The notes: generated from the letters alone by a model not told the origin. A DNA stretch of 33,928 nucleotides from an uncultured Clostridia bacterium (GCA_947166275.1 CAMVDP010000019.1:1-33928), one strand, 5' to 3'. Counted from the first letter of the stretch, positions 1 through 7,263 are shown. Translations and numbers: made by a program.

Positions 1-173
1 TCATTGCCTTCCATGATGAACTTCTGCTCGGTCGTAAGCGAGTCGAGCAGCCATGAGAGCTCATCGGCTATGACTTTTGCGCGCTTCTCGGAAACGAAAG
101 AGGACAGCGCCTCGAAATGCTTATTATATTTTTCCATAAATGCGATGACCTGTTTAGCGATGTCTGTTGTCAT
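1..173 (-). CDS. FlgN-like flagellar chaperone, 3' end cut off by window
   Basis: The first 57 codons of a minus-strand gene are visible. It begins MTTDIAKQVIAFMEKY and continues as a charged, helical, Leu-rich stretch with no signal peptide or membrane segment. The start at 171-173 is preceded by AAGGAGGAAT at good spacing. It lies 69 bases downstream of flgM on the same strand, which is where Firmicutes place flgN, the export chaperone for the hook-associated proteins FlgK and FlgL. FlgN proteins are short all-helical proteins with little sequence conservation, so the assignment rests mainly on context and helical composition. It could also be another small flagellar helper protein. No terminator separates it from flgM, so the two are probably co-transcribed. 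Confidence 0.5.
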   Translation of the reverse strand, partial: MTTDIAKQVIAFMEKYNKHFEALSSFVSEKRAKVIADELSWLLDSLTTEQKFIMEGN

Positions 174-242
174 TTCCGATTCCTCCTTTTTGCGGAAATC
201 CGCGCGTACACGGCGCGCCCGGAAAGCTGGTATACCCGGGAT

Positions 243-521
243 TTAAGCGACGATAGCCGCTGCTACCGCCTCCGCGGATACGGGGCAGTTATCTCCGGCA
301 TACTTGCGGGCGAGTTCCTCGAGTCTGTCGTTGCTCGCGGAAGCATTCACGCGAGCTGCGGCACCGGCCTGAGCCGCTGCGAGCGAACGTCCGAAGTCAA
401 ATTCCACCTTGTCGGTATTAGCCTTTTCCTTCGAAGAAGAGTCAGACTTCTTTGAAGATACAGGCTTGTTCAGCTTTTTATATGCGCTGATGGAATTAAG
501 CTGCAGATTATTGATCTCCAT
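243..521 (-). CDS. flgM: Anti-sigma-28 factor FlgM
   Basis: A 92-residue cytoplasmic protein. The N-terminus (MEINNLQLNSISAYKK) matches the usual 'MkInn...i..Y' opening of clostridial FlgM. A Ser/Lys-rich disordered linker follows, then KVEFDFGRSL, and the C-terminal helices include DRLEELARKYAGDNCPVSAE, the segment that in the family wraps the flagellar sigma factor (SigD/FliA). By family, FlgM holds sigma-28 inactive until the hook-basal body is complete and FlgM is exported. The start at 519-521 has AAAGGAG in front. A sigma-28-type promoter lies 50-80 bases upstream, which fits the usual autoregulation by the sigma factor that FlgM inhibits. The motility operons themselves are not in the window. 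Confidence 0.82.
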   Translation of the reverse strand: MEINNLQLNSISAYKKLNKPVSSKKSDSSSKEKANTDKVEFDFGRSLAAAQAGAAARVNASASNDRLEELARKYAGDNCPVSAEAVAAAIVA

Positions 522-572
522 ATATTTTCAACTCCTTTGCAGTCAAATCACAGACACTACATTACATATATT

Positions 573-599
573 ATATCGTCAAGTCCCCCGAAAACTTTA
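573..599 (-). promoter_or_regulatory. Sigma-28 (SigD/FliA) promoter for flgM
   Basis: On the minus strand the sequence reads TAAA, then 15 bases, then GACGATAT. The SigD consensus is TAAA-N15-GCCGATAT, so 11 of 12 consensus bases match at the canonical spacing. It sits about 50 bases before the flgM start codon. This is a direct sequence match supported by the identity of the downstream gene. Confidence 0.75.
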
Positions 600-700
600 G
601 TATCGAGTCCGTACACCCTATATTTTTGTGAATAATGCGGTATTTTGACTCCGATTTTGCAACAAATTGCCTGCATTTTACCGATAATAAGGTTATACTG

Positions 701-729
701 TTTACATTTAGGGGCAGGTGTGATATAAT
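701..729 (+). promoter_or_regulatory. Sigma-A promoter for the lipoprotein gene
   Basis: TTTACA, a 17-base spacer, then a perfect TATAAT. The start of transcription should fall near 736, leaving a leader of about 130 bases before the lipoprotein start codon at 866. It lies in the 344-base gap between flgM and the lipoprotein gene. Apart from the two promoters and the leader hairpin, that gap is AT-rich and shows no other gene. Confidence 0.7.
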
Positions 730-805
730 AATACTGCGTAAAAGTGCGCTGCAAAGGGCAAATATATACCATATTATATCATATTATAACGCTTTTTGCA
801 CATAA

Positions 806-827
806 AAACCTAATTTTTGTTAGGTTT
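806..827 (+). promoter_or_regulatory. Leader hairpin (inverted repeat) before the lipoprotein gene
   Basis: AAACCTAA and TTAGGTTT form a perfect 8-base inverted repeat around a TTTTTG loop, inside the untranslated leader and about 40 bases before the start codon. No U-tract follows, so it is not an intrinsic terminator. It could be an operator, an RNA stability element or a protein-binding hairpin. Confidence 0.45.
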
Positions 828-865
828 AACCAACAAATTTGTAACTTTGTACAAAGGAGAAAGAC

Positions 866-1864
866 ATGAAAAATATTGCGAGATTAACGGCAGTCGTTCT
901 TTCCCTCGCCGTAATGGCAGGCTGCAATAACAGCAAGCCCGCAGACACGACGACCGCGACATCGGTCGAACAGACCACGACTACAACTACCACAGCCGAG
1001 ATGACCACCGAAGCGCCAGAGACAACAGAAGCGCCCGAGACCACCACGACCGCTGCGGCAGAAGAAAGCTCCGGTAAGACCCCGCTCGTCACAGTTGTCG
1101 GAGATCAGGTCTTCTACCGTGAAGACGCCGATATAAAAGAGTACGGGCTCGTAGATTTCCCCGGCGCGGTGATGCGCGTTTCGAGCGGTTTGTATTTTGA
1201 CAGCGAGGCAAACCCTGACCTCTTCGTTCCCGATGAGTTCCAGTACAGCGGAAGTGAGGTTGAGCTCGGGACAGTTGTTAAGTTCAACGTCGGCGACACC
1301 GTAGGCGGCTGCACCGTGAAGGAAGCAAACACTACGTTCATGGCACGTACCGACAGCGATACCGACCAGCCGGACCTCGACAGCATCGAGCCGTTCATGG
1401 TATCCCATGAGATCGTCAAGCTCGACGGCGAGATCACGCTTACCGGCGTGCTCCGCTATTACTTCAACGAGCAGTATGCCATAGGCTCCGGCGATATCCA
1501 GTTCATCGCGGACAGCAGCTACGCCGGACTCCCCGTGCCGCTCGACATTTCCGGCGGCTACACAAAATACGGCGTGACCGATTTTGATGCACAGGGCGGC
1601 TTTATCCCCGATGTGGGCTTCACAGACGAAAAGTGGGGCGGAAATGTTTGTGTCTACACCGACGCGCCCTGTCTGCACGTAGGCAACCTGCGTGAAAACT
1701 ACGCCGACAGGACCGACCTGTTCGACCTTCTTGACGGCGGCAACGCAAACTGCACCAAGAGAGTTGAGATAACACTCACCGATGTCGAACTGTCGTGGAA
1801 CGACAACTTCGGCTCCGCGTACAGCTGCAGCGCCACGATCAAAGATATAAAAGCAATAGGCTGA
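866..1864 (+). CDS. Secreted lipoprotein with Thr-rich linker, unknown function
   Basis: A 332-residue protein with a lipoprotein signal: MKNIARL, a hydrophobic core, then the lipobox VMAGC with the lipidated Cys at residue 20. A Thr/Glu/Ala-rich disordered linker covers roughly residues 25-70 (runs of Thr and repeated TEAPET units). A folded acidic domain of about 260 residues follows, which I do not recognise. By its signal it is anchored to the outer face of the cell membrane. The Thr-rich stretch resembles the spacer that holds a binding domain away from the membrane and may be glycosylated. The start at 866 is preceded by AAAGGAGA. The gene is monocistronic, with its own sigma-A promoter upstream and a terminator 12 bases after the stop. 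No catalytic motif is evident. Confidence 0.75.
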   Translation: MKNIARLTAVVLSLAVMAGCNNSKPADTTTATSVEQTTTTTTTAEMTTEAPETTEAPETTTTAAAEESSGKTPLVTVVGDQVFYREDADIKEYGLVDFPGAVMRVSSGLYFDSEANPDLFVPDEFQYSGSEVELGTVVKFNVGDTVGGCTVKEANTTFMARTDSDTDQPDLDSIEPFMVSHEIVKLDGEITLTGVLRYYFNEQYAIGSGDIQFIADSSYAGLPVPLDISGGYTKYGVTDFDAQGGFIPDVGFTDEKWGGNVCVYTDAPCLHVGNLRENYADRTDLFDLLDGGNANCTKRVEITLTDVELSWNDNFGSAYSCSATIKDIKAIG

Positions 1865-1875
1865 TGCCAAAAAGC

Positions 1876-1918
1876 TCCCGCCGCACGGCAAGGTTTTCCG
1901 GCGGCGGGATTATTTTTT
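1876..1918 (+). terminator. Intrinsic terminator after the lipoprotein gene
   Basis: TCCCGCCGC (1876-1884) pairs with GCGGCGGGA (1901-1909) as a 9-base GC-rich stem, followed by TTATTTTTT. This is a typical rho-independent terminator for the plus strand. Confidence 0.85.
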
Positions 1919-1966
1919 GCAACCTTCCGCGCTTATGCGGAGTGTTATATACGAGACGGAAATATT

Positions 1967-1984
1967 CGGAGCTTTATCGCTCCG
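1967..1984 (+). promoter_or_regulatory. Small hairpin immediately upstream of the ECF sigma RBS
   Basis: CGGAGC, TTTATC, GCTCCG makes a perfect 6-base stem that ends two bases before the GAGAGGA ribosome binding site of the sigma factor gene. It could stabilise the 5' end of the message or affect ribosome access. There is no direct proof of function. Confidence 0.3.
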
Positions 1985-2000
1985 CCGAGAGGACGAAAAA

Positions 2001-2516
2001 ATGACGGAACTTTCCTTGTGCACGAGGGAAAGCTTTGATGCCGTTATGAGAAAGTATTCGGACATGGTGTACAGGCTCGCGTATTCGCGGACGGGCAGCA
2101 CCTTTGATGCCGACGACATACTGCAGGAGGTGTTCCTGCGGTACATAAGGGCGGATAAGACCTACAACGATGAAGAGCACCGTAAGTCGTGGCTCATACG
2201 TATCACCATAAACTGCACGCGCTCGTTCGCGACGTCGGCGTGGAACCGGCACAGGGACGCTGCGGAGCCCGACCAGAACGTCGGAGCCGAGGATCCCGCG
2301 CTGAAAGCCGCCGAGACAAAGTCGGACGTTATGAACGCGCTGCTGGAGCTGCCGGAGAAGTACCGGACGGCGATATACCTGTTTTATTATGAAGATATGA
2401 GTGTCGCCGGCATCGCGAAGGCTGTCGGAACGACCGAGACCAATGTGAAATCCCGCCTGTCACGCGGACGGGATATGCTGCGTGAGAAGCTGAAGGGGGT
2501 GGAGTTTGATGTTTAA
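2001..2516 (+). CDS. ECF-type RNA polymerase sigma factor
   Basis: A 171-residue sigma-70-family factor with only regions 2 and 4, as in extracytoplasmic-function sigma factors. Region 2 runs from FDAVMRKYSDMVYRLAY through DADDILQEVFLRY and SWLIRITINCTRS. Region 4 is LELPEKYRTAIYLFYYEDMS followed by the helix-turn-helix VAGIAKAVGTTETNVKSRLSRG. The reading frame is open further upstream from a TTG at 1917, but that would overlap the preceding terminator. The ATG at 2001 with GAGAGGA seven bases ahead is the better start. The stop overlaps the start of the next gene by 8 bases, which implies translational coupling with a membrane partner that is probably its anti-sigma factor. The target promoters are not evident from this window. 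Confidence 0.88.
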   Translation: MTELSLCTRESFDAVMRKYSDMVYRLAYSRTGSTFDADDILQEVFLRYIRADKTYNDEEHRKSWLIRITINCTRSFATSAWNRHRDAAEPDQNVGAEDPALKAAETKSDVMNALLELPEKYRTAIYLFYYEDMSVAGIAKAVGTTETNVKSRLSRGRDMLREKLKGVEFDV

Positions 2517-3765
2517 AGACGATCTGCATGTCGCATTCGACAATATAAAGCCGTCGGCGGAGCTGCTTGACCGTGTTTCCGCCATGATGAGCGAGGAAAT
2601 ATCAAAGCCCCGCCCTGCCATACGCATGAACGTCGCTAAATATGCGGGCATCGCCGCGGCGCTTGTCATTGCCGCAGGCGGTACGATAGCGGCACTGCGC
2701 ATGAGCGGAAGCATAGGAGTAGACAAAACCGACGCGTCATCTGCCGTCACGAAGAGCATGGAGACCCACGCGACATTCGCTGCCGCAGCGGACGGCGCTT
2801 CCGCAGAGAACGGCGCTTCTGCGGAGAACGAGGCTTCCGCGGCAGCCGAAGATCCTGGGATGTATGCCGGTGAGGAGCAGGAGATATTCCTGGATGACAG
2901 CGCGGTAGTCTCCGAATTCAAGTCCGATGAGGACGGTGTACAGCTGTTCGCGGTACAGGAGTATTCAGAGGAGATCGCGGAGGCGTCCGAGGATGAGCCC
3001 GACAGCGCAAATGACGCGATCAACGCAGTCGGAGATGCGTCGATATCTCCGGTAGCACCTGCCGCCGAGGAAAATGACGCGATCGAGGACGCGGAGGAAG
3101 CCGATTTTTCCGTCGGCACAGCAAAGGAAAACATATCCGCAGCGAGCATGGGCAATCCCGCGACGGGCGGCGGCGATACGATGATGTACGAGGAGCCGTT
3201 CGCGTATATATTCTATAATATCCCGCGCTCGCTTGAAATGTCCGTTGACGGCGTGCTCGAATACAGCGACGAGGAATACATCATGGGTGAGCGCTGGCGC
3301 GAGTATCTGCGCTCACTGCCCGAATACAAAGAAAGCGCGCGCAGCGATGGCGATGCCGAGCCGCTCGCTCCCGTCGAGACCGGCGAATGGTATTCCGACT
3401 ACGCCGATGTTACGTCGATAGACAGTTATATCAACGTATACAGCTTCATTACGTATTTCCGGATCCCCGACGATACCGTGCGCACCTCACTTGCGGGGAT
3501 ATACGCTCCGGAGCAGCTCGACATCCTGCTTTCGGGCGACAAGGCTGCGATAACCGCGGAGTTCGCTTCCGGATACGCCATAGTCAAGGGCGAGAAGATA
3601 TACGCCCCGTTGTGGCTCGACCGCAATGATACCGCAGCGTGGACCGCCGCAGGTATCACGAAGGATGACATCAGCGCGAAGTACGACCTGCTCACGCATA
3701 TACCGTATCTCGCGGAGGAGATACAGACCCGCATCACTGCGAAGCTCGACAGTTTCCTGAAATAA
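2509..3765 (+). CDS. Putative membrane-anchored anti-sigma factor with large acidic extracytoplasmic domain
   Basis: A 418-residue protein that starts inside the end of the ECF sigma gene. A short cytoplasmic N-terminus of about 44 residues (MFKDDLHVAFDNIKPSAELL) is followed by one membrane helix (YAGIAAALVIAAGGTIAAL, about 45-63). The rest is extracytoplasmic: about 150 residues of Ala/Glu/Ser/Asp-rich low-complexity sequence with short tandem repeats, then a folded C-terminal region from about residue 225 with SLPEYKESAR and YSDYADVTSIDSYI. I see no zinc-binding HxxxCxxC motif, so it is not a classic ZAS anti-sigma factor. The role is inferred from the 8-base overlap with the sigma gene and the N-in, single-pass topology. 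The ATG at 2509 has GGGGGTGGAG ahead of it. Confidence 0.65.
   Translation: MFKDDLHVAFDNIKPSAELLDRVSAMMSEEISKPRPAIRMNVAKYAGIAAALVIAAGGTIAALRMSGSIGVDKTDASSAVTKSMETHATFAAAADGASAENGASAENEASAAAEDPGMYAGEEQEIFLDDSAVVSEFKSDEDGVQLFAVQEYSEEIAEASEDEPDSANDAINAVGDASISPVAPAAEENDAIEDAEEADFSVGTAKENISAASMGNPATGGGDTMMYEEPFAYIFYNIPRSLEMSVDGVLEYSDEEYIMGERWREYLRSLPEYKESARSDGDAEPLAPVETGEWYSDYADVTSIDSYINVYSFITYFRIPDDTVRTSLAGIYAPEQLDILLSGDKAAITAEFASGYAIVKGEKIYAPLWLDRNDTAAWTAAGITKDDISAKYDLLTHIPYLAEEIQTRITAKLDSFLK
2794..2847 (+). repeat. Three imperfect 18-base tandem repeats in the anti-sigma gene
   Basis: Three consecutive 18-base units beginning GGCGCTTCCGCAGAGAAC encode GASAEN, GASAEN and EASAAA. The second and third copies differ by a few substitutions. 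They fall in the low-complexity linker just outside the membrane and suggest length variation by replication slippage. Confidence 0.7.
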
Positions 3766-3770
3766 GAAAA

Positions 3771-3807
3771 GCCCCCGGCAGTCATCTGACTGCCGGGGGC
3801 GTTTTTG
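3771..3807. terminator. Strong bidirectional terminator between convergent genes
   Basis: GCCCCCGGCAGT pairs with ACTGCCGGGGGC as a 12-base stem (extendable by two pairs) around CATCTG. It is followed by GTTTTTG on the plus strand and by CTTTTCTTATTTC on the minus strand. It can stop both the anti-sigma transcript and the convergent FN3 gene transcript. Confidence 0.88.
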
Positions 3808-4698
3808 TTATTGCCGGAACAGGTTTGAAATGTCGTTGATGTTGTACTGACCAGCGGGGTTTTTCATGCTTTCCGGGGTAAGTGTCAGGTCCGTCTCGTA
3901 ATACGCTGAGCCTTCGCCTTCGTCAGTTTTTACGATGATAACACCTTTTTCTTTTGTCAAAGCGCTGTCGAGCCATACGCATACTGTGCCGTTGTCGTCT
4001 TTCTGCGACACGGTTTCCTTGCCGAATACCGCACGGAGAGTTTCAAGGAGCTTCGTGCTTGTAATGGTTTTTTCAGGTATTATGACTGCTTCGAAGAAGA
4101 GCTTATCATTGCTGTTGAAGTACATGATGACCATGCAGTCGTCTTTCACGACGGTCTTCGTACCCATTACCAATGTATAGTCTGCCGAAACGTTGAAAGT
4201 GGTCTCATGCGCAAGCCCGATCGCCTTGGTGGCGTTTGCCCGGGAGGAGCCGAGCGCCGGGAATGATATCGGGAGCGATGACGATGATGCCGATGTGTCA
4301 GTCTTGCCTGCCTTTACCTTCGCACTCACTGCGGAGGACTTGGTCTGTACGGAGTACTTGCTGCCGGATTTGACGAGTGCCGCCACGCGGAACTTGTATG
4401 TACCGTCTTTGAGGTTTTTGACCGTGCAGCTTGTGCCCGAAACATTTTTGCATGTCTCGTATTTGCCCTTGGAGTCATTGTACTTGTATACGCGGTAAGC
4501 GTCCGCGCCCTTGACCGCGTTCCAGGTAAGTGTTACCGAGGATTTCTTTACCGAAGCCTTGAGTCCTTTGGGAGCCGCGAGCTTTGATGCCGCCTCGGAA
4601 ACCGCCGAAAACGGAGTGCTCAGCTCCGGTACGGCAGATATGCCTGTTACCGCCAGTGTGCAGGCGAGAAGCGCACCTACGAGTCTTGTCTTTTTCAT
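3808..4698 (-). CDS. Secreted fibronectin type III domain protein
   Basis: A 296-residue protein with an N-terminal Sec signal peptide (MKKTRLVGALLACTLAVTGI). One fibronectin type III domain follows at about residues 41-130: LAAPKGLKASVKKSSVTLTW, GADAYRVYKY, GTYKFRVAAL. A Ser/Lys linker comes next, then a C-terminal region of about 150 residues that I do not recognise. FN3 modules in clostridial exported proteins are usually spacers or binding modules next to carbohydrate-active or cell-wall domains. No catalytic domain is seen. The Cys at residue 13 sits too early for a convincing lipobox. The start has CCGGAGGTAT in front. It begins 43 bases after the degV stop with no terminator between, so it may be the last gene of the trmL-degV transcript. 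Confidence 0.7.
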   Translation of the reverse strand: MKKTRLVGALLACTLAVTGISAVPELSTPFSAVSEAASKLAAPKGLKASVKKSSVTLTWNAVKGADAYRVYKYNDSKGKYETCKNVSGTSCTVKNLKDGTYKFRVAALVKSGSKYSVQTKSSAVSAKVKAGKTDTSASSSSLPISFPALGSSRANATKAIGLAHETTFNVSADYTLVMGTKTVVKDDCMVIMYFNSNDKLFFEAVIIPEKTITSTKLLETLRAVFGKETVSQKDDNGTVCVWLDSALTKEKGVIIVKTDEGEGSAYYETDLTLTPESMKNPAGQYNINDISNLFRQ

Positions 4699-4741
4699 GC
4701 TTGATACCTCCGGTTATTTGTTTATTCCGTTCGCAGAACGT

Positions 4742-5611
4742 TTATCTGCGTTTTTCACCTTTTACGAACACGCCTATGAAGCTTGTACCGGCATTGGCTG
4801 CAACGACGCTGCCGACGCTGTGTATCATGGCGAGCTGGCTGCCTGATTTTGCCTTGTATTTCTCGATGAACTCATCTTCGAGCTCCGTTGCGAGGGAGCG
4901 CCCCACGATGAACGGGGTCTTGGGTATGGCGCGGGTCGTGAGATAGTTCACGAGCTCGTCCACAGCCTTTTTTTCACCGCGCGGCTTTGCCACCACCTTG
5001 GTGTCGTCGTCTATCATCTGCACGATCGGCTTGATGTTCATGAGCTCGCCCATAACCGCCGCGGCAGCCTTGATGCGCCCGGATTTCTTCGCGTGGCGCA
5101 GATTGAACAGCATCAGATACAGCTCGCAGCAGTCGAACCAGTCTTCGAGATATGCCACCGCTCTCTCGACGCTCTGACCCGCTTCGAGCTTTTTCGCCGC
5201 CTCAACTACGGGATAGCCATAGCCTAAACTGTACGTATGGCTGTCGATTATGTAGAACCGGGTATCGCCCGCTCTGCCGTCATTTTTCAGCGTGTCCGCA
5301 GCCTGCACCGCGTTGGCGTAGGTATGGCTGCCGACGCTGTTGATGAGCACGACGATGATATCCTTTGCGCCGTCCTTTATGCACTCCTCGAATTTCTCCT
5401 CGAAGCGGAACGCCGTTATCTGCGACGTTTTGGGGAGGTCCTCACAGTTTGCGATCTTCTCGAGAAAGTCATGTCCGCTGATGTCGATGCGCTCACGAAG
5501 AGTCTCGTTTCCGATTATCACGTCGAAAGACATGATATCTATGCCGTAGCGCTCCTCGTCCTCTGTGGAGATGTCGCAGCCGCTGTCTGTTATTATCCTG
5601 TAATCGTTCAT
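4742..5611 (-). CDS. DegV family fatty-acid-binding protein
   Basis: A 289-residue cytosolic protein of the DegV/FakB family. Conserved marks are the N-terminal ITDSGCDIS, the TSQIT segment, the SVGSHTYANA loop, the DSHTYSLGYG loop, and LRHAKKSGRIKAAAAVMGEL followed by KPIVQ. In characterised members these bind a long-chain fatty acid in a buried tunnel and present it to the kinase FakA. The length is normal for the family. The usual SG(L/T)S(G/Q)TY loop is altered here to SVGSHTY. The start codon overlaps the trmL stop as ATGA, so translation is coupled. No fakA gene is visible, so the partner must lie elsewhere. Confidence 0.88.
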   Translation of the reverse strand: MNDYRIITDSGCDISTEDEERYGIDIMSFDVIIGNETLRERIDISGHDFLEKIANCEDLPKTSQITAFRFEEKFEECIKDGAKDIIVVLINSVGSHTYANAVQAADTLKNDGRAGDTRFYIIDSHTYSLGYGYPVVEAAKKLEAGQSVERAVAYLEDWFDCCELYLMLFNLRHAKKSGRIKAAAAVMGELMNIKPIVQMIDDDTKVVAKPRGEKKAVDELVNYLTTRAIPKTPFIVGRSLATELEDEFIEKYKAKSGSQLAMIHSVGSVVAANAGTSFIGVFVKGEKRR

Positions 5612-6144
5612 GTAATGTCTCCTTTGTTATCGTTCCCGCTGTCCTGCCAGCTGTATCGCGTAAGGCTGCCCGCGTTCTTCAGCTCGGGGAAGCCCCATTG
5701 GCGCAGCACCTCGTAAGTACCGATCGCTACGCTGTTTGAAAGGTTGAGACTTCTTGCGTCCGGGTTGTCGATCATGGGTATACGCACGCAGCGCTCCTTA
5801 TTCCGGAGCAGAAGCTCCTCGGGAAGTCCCGCATCCTCGCGTCCGAACACGATGAAGCACTTGTCCCGGTAGCTTACGTCGCAGTAGTTGTTGACCGCCT
5901 TTGTCGAGAAGTACCGGAAATCGCCGTCAGGGTTCCTCGCGAACAGGTCGTTCAGCCCGTCGTAGTATGTAATGTCGAGCAGGTGCCAGTAGTCCAGCCC
6001 CGCTCGTTTGAGCTTACGGTCGTCGATCTCGAAGCCCAGCGGCCTTACAAGGTGCAGTCTCGCCCCGGTGAGCGCGCACGTTCTCGCGACATTGCCGGTA
6101 TTCTGCGGTATTCTCGGCTCGACGAGCACGATGTTAAGCTCCAT
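5608..6144 (-). CDS. trmL: tRNA (cytidine(34)-2'-O)-methyltransferase, TrmL family
   Basis: A 178-residue SPOUT methyltransferase. Motifs are the N-terminal NIVLVEPRIPQNTGNVARTC, then FSTKA, the knot segments IVFGREDAGLPEE and IPMIDNPDARSLNLSNSVAI, with the family-typical end YEVLRQWGF. By family it methylates the wobble-position ribose of certain tRNA-Leu species using S-adenosylmethionine. The frame is open well upstream, but the start at 6142-6144 begins exactly at the conserved N-terminus, has AAAGGGTG ahead of it, and lies just downstream of a consensus sigma-A promoter. The tail after YEVLRQWGF is about 20 residues longer than in E. coli TrmL. The stop overlaps the degV start. Confidence 0.9.
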   Translation of the reverse strand: MELNIVLVEPRIPQNTGNVARTCALTGARLHLVRPLGFEIDDRKLKRAGLDYWHLLDITYYDGLNDLFARNPDGDFRYFSTKAVNNYCDVSYRDKCFIVFGREDAGLPEELLLRNKERCVRIPMIDNPDARSLNLSNSVAIGTYEVLRQWGFPELKNAGSLTRYSWQDSGNDNKGDIT

Positions 6145-6165
6145 TTCCGTCACCCTTTCTTTGAC

Positions 6166-6194
6166 ATTATAACATTTTTCCACACTTTCGTCAA
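6166..6194 (-). promoter_or_regulatory. Sigma-A promoter for trmL-degV
   Basis: On the minus strand: TTGACG, a 17-base spacer, TATAAT. That is 11 of 12 consensus bases at ideal spacing. The transcript would begin near 6159, about 15 bases before the trmL start codon. It lies in the 55-base gap after the DUF4363 gene, so trmL-degV is expressed independently of the upstream DUF421/DUF4363 pair. Confidence 0.8.
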
Positions 6195-6199
6195 GAGTG

Positions 6200-6565
6200 T
6201 CAGAATATGTTATGCACGCACGGCCGGGTGCTTCTTGCGTACAGTTCCGCGAGCATTGCAGCCTCCTCGCACTCCGCGCCGATGTCATACTCGCCCGAGC
6301 GCAGCTCGCTTATGATATCGACGAGCGCCGTTTCGATCTCAAACGCACATTCGTTGTTCGTGAGGAAGAAGTTGCGCTCGCAGAAATCCGACCAGTCCGT
6401 GTATATCGCGGACGCAGCCGCCTCACGTTCCCTCGCCGGCAGCGAATCAAGCTCCCGCAGCCGGGAAGCGGTGTCGGCTGCTGCACTTTCCGTCCTGTCA
6501 AGCAGCACGATGCCCGTCATTGCCATTACCGATATCAGCCCTGCGCAGATGAGTGTTCGTTTCAT
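6200..6565 (-). CDS. DUF4363 family protein
   Basis: A 121-residue protein with an N-terminal membrane anchor or signal (MKRTLICAGLISVMAMTGIV). A helical domain follows (SRLRELDSLPAREREAAA, YTDWSDFCERNFFLTNNECA, FEIETALVDIISELRSGEYD). The pattern of a short hydrophobic N-terminus with W..F......F and spaced acidic residues fits DUF4363, a small Clostridia/Bacilli family commonly encoded next to DUF421 (YetF) proteins. Here the start overlaps the DUF421 stop as ATGA. Function is unknown. Its constant pairing with DUF421 and, in this window, a germination operon suggests a role in the forespore or spore inner membrane. Confidence 0.7.
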   Translation of the reverse strand: MKRTLICAGLISVMAMTGIVLLDRTESAAADTASRLRELDSLPAREREAAASAIYTDWSDFCERNFFLTNNECAFEIETALVDIISELRSGEYDIGAECEEAAMLAELYARSTRPCVHNIF

Positions 6566-7200
6566 TGTCCGCTCTCCTTTCCTATCAGCTTGTAGTCTCC
6601 CCCGCTCTCCACGGTGAGCAGGAACACATCCGCAAGCTCAACGCCGTTCTCCGACAGTATCGCGTCCACATCTCCCCGTGTCATGCCCGCCATGGTGAGC
6701 CCGCTTTGTTCCACTGCACCGTCCTTGATAACGACACTCGGCGGGTCGGCGGGGCTGTCTGTCTTTTTCAGGAAGTTTATCTTGCCTGTGGTCTCGACTA
6801 TGGCGTAGCGCACTTCAGAAATATCAAAAATATCGTGGTCGCGCATGGCTTCGAGCACATCATCCGCGGTGTAGCGCAGGCGACGCAGCTCTCTGCGGTC
6901 GATCACCCCGTCGGAGATGATTATTTTCGGCGATCCGGTTATCAGGCTCCGGAAACGCGGTATTTTCAGCATTACCACGGACATCAGCACATCTATGCAC
7001 ACTATCATCACCACTGGCACGATACCGAGCAGCATAGGTATAGTCGGGTCTTCGATGGACAGAGTGGCGATATTCGATATAAGTATGGTCGTGACCAGCT
7101 CACTCGGCTGCAGCTCACCGAGCTGCTTCTTCCCCATGAGCCGCATCATAAGTATTATAACGGTGTAGAGTATCACCGTGCGTATCATGATCACCAGCAT
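6562..7200 (-). CDS. DUF421 (YetF-type) membrane protein
   Basis: A 212-residue protein with three membrane helices in the first 80 residues, separated by the family mark RLMGKKQLGELQPSELVTTILISN. The cytosolic DUF421 domain follows: KIIISDGVIDRRELRRLRYT, DDVLEAMRDHDIFDISEVRYAI. This is the Firmicutes YetF/YdfS family. Members are known in spore-formers, and related '2Duf' proteins affect spore heat resistance. I chose the ATG at 7200, which has GAGGTG six bases upstream. An in-frame GTG at 7209 lies inside that ribosome binding site and is less likely. The stop overlaps the DUF4363 start. It is divergent from gerA across about 90 bases. Confidence 0.85.
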   Translation of the reverse strand: MLVIMIRTVILYTVIILMMRLMGKKQLGELQPSELVTTILISNIATLSIEDPTIPMLLGIVPVVMIVCIDVLMSVVMLKIPRFRSLITGSPKIIISDGVIDRRELRRLRYTADDVLEAMRDHDIFDISEVRYAIVETTGKINFLKKTDSPADPPSVVIKDGAVEQSGLTMAGMTRGDVDAILSENGVELADVFLLTVESGGDYKLIGKESGQ

Positions 7201-7217
7201 GCTTTTCACCTCGGCTG

Positions 7218-7247
7218 TATTTTCTCACGGGGCGTATTATTTTATAC
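7218..7247 (-). promoter_or_regulatory. Candidate forespore (sigma-F/G-like) promoter for the DUF421 operon
   Basis: On the minus strand GTATA, a 15-base spacer, then TGAGAAAATA resembles the sigma-F pattern (GYATA, 15-16 bases, GGNNANAATA). The predicted transcript start would fall at the edge of the GAGGTG ribosome binding site, leaving almost no leader, which weakens the call. I found no good sigma-A promoter here. Confidence 0.25.
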
Positions 7248-7263
7248 ATTCCGACACACAATA
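7234..7263 (+). promoter_or_regulatory. Candidate sigma-G-like promoter for the gerA operon
   Basis: GTATTA, about 17 bases, then CACAATA resembles the sigma-G pattern (TGAATA-type -35, CATAMTA -10). In Bacillus, gerA-type operons are transcribed in the forespore by sigma-G. The match is partial. It overlaps the opposing candidate promoter for the DUF421 operon. Confidence 0.3.

Noticed and set aside
884-1891. A 335-residue open frame on the minus strand
   Set aside because: It is the shadow of the lipoprotein gene, covers a terminator and has no ribosome binding site or family motif.
6145-6288. An N-terminal extension of the trmL frame
   Set aside because: It would cross the consensus promoter at 6166-6194 and precede the conserved TrmL N-terminus. 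The start at 6144 has its own ribosome binding site.
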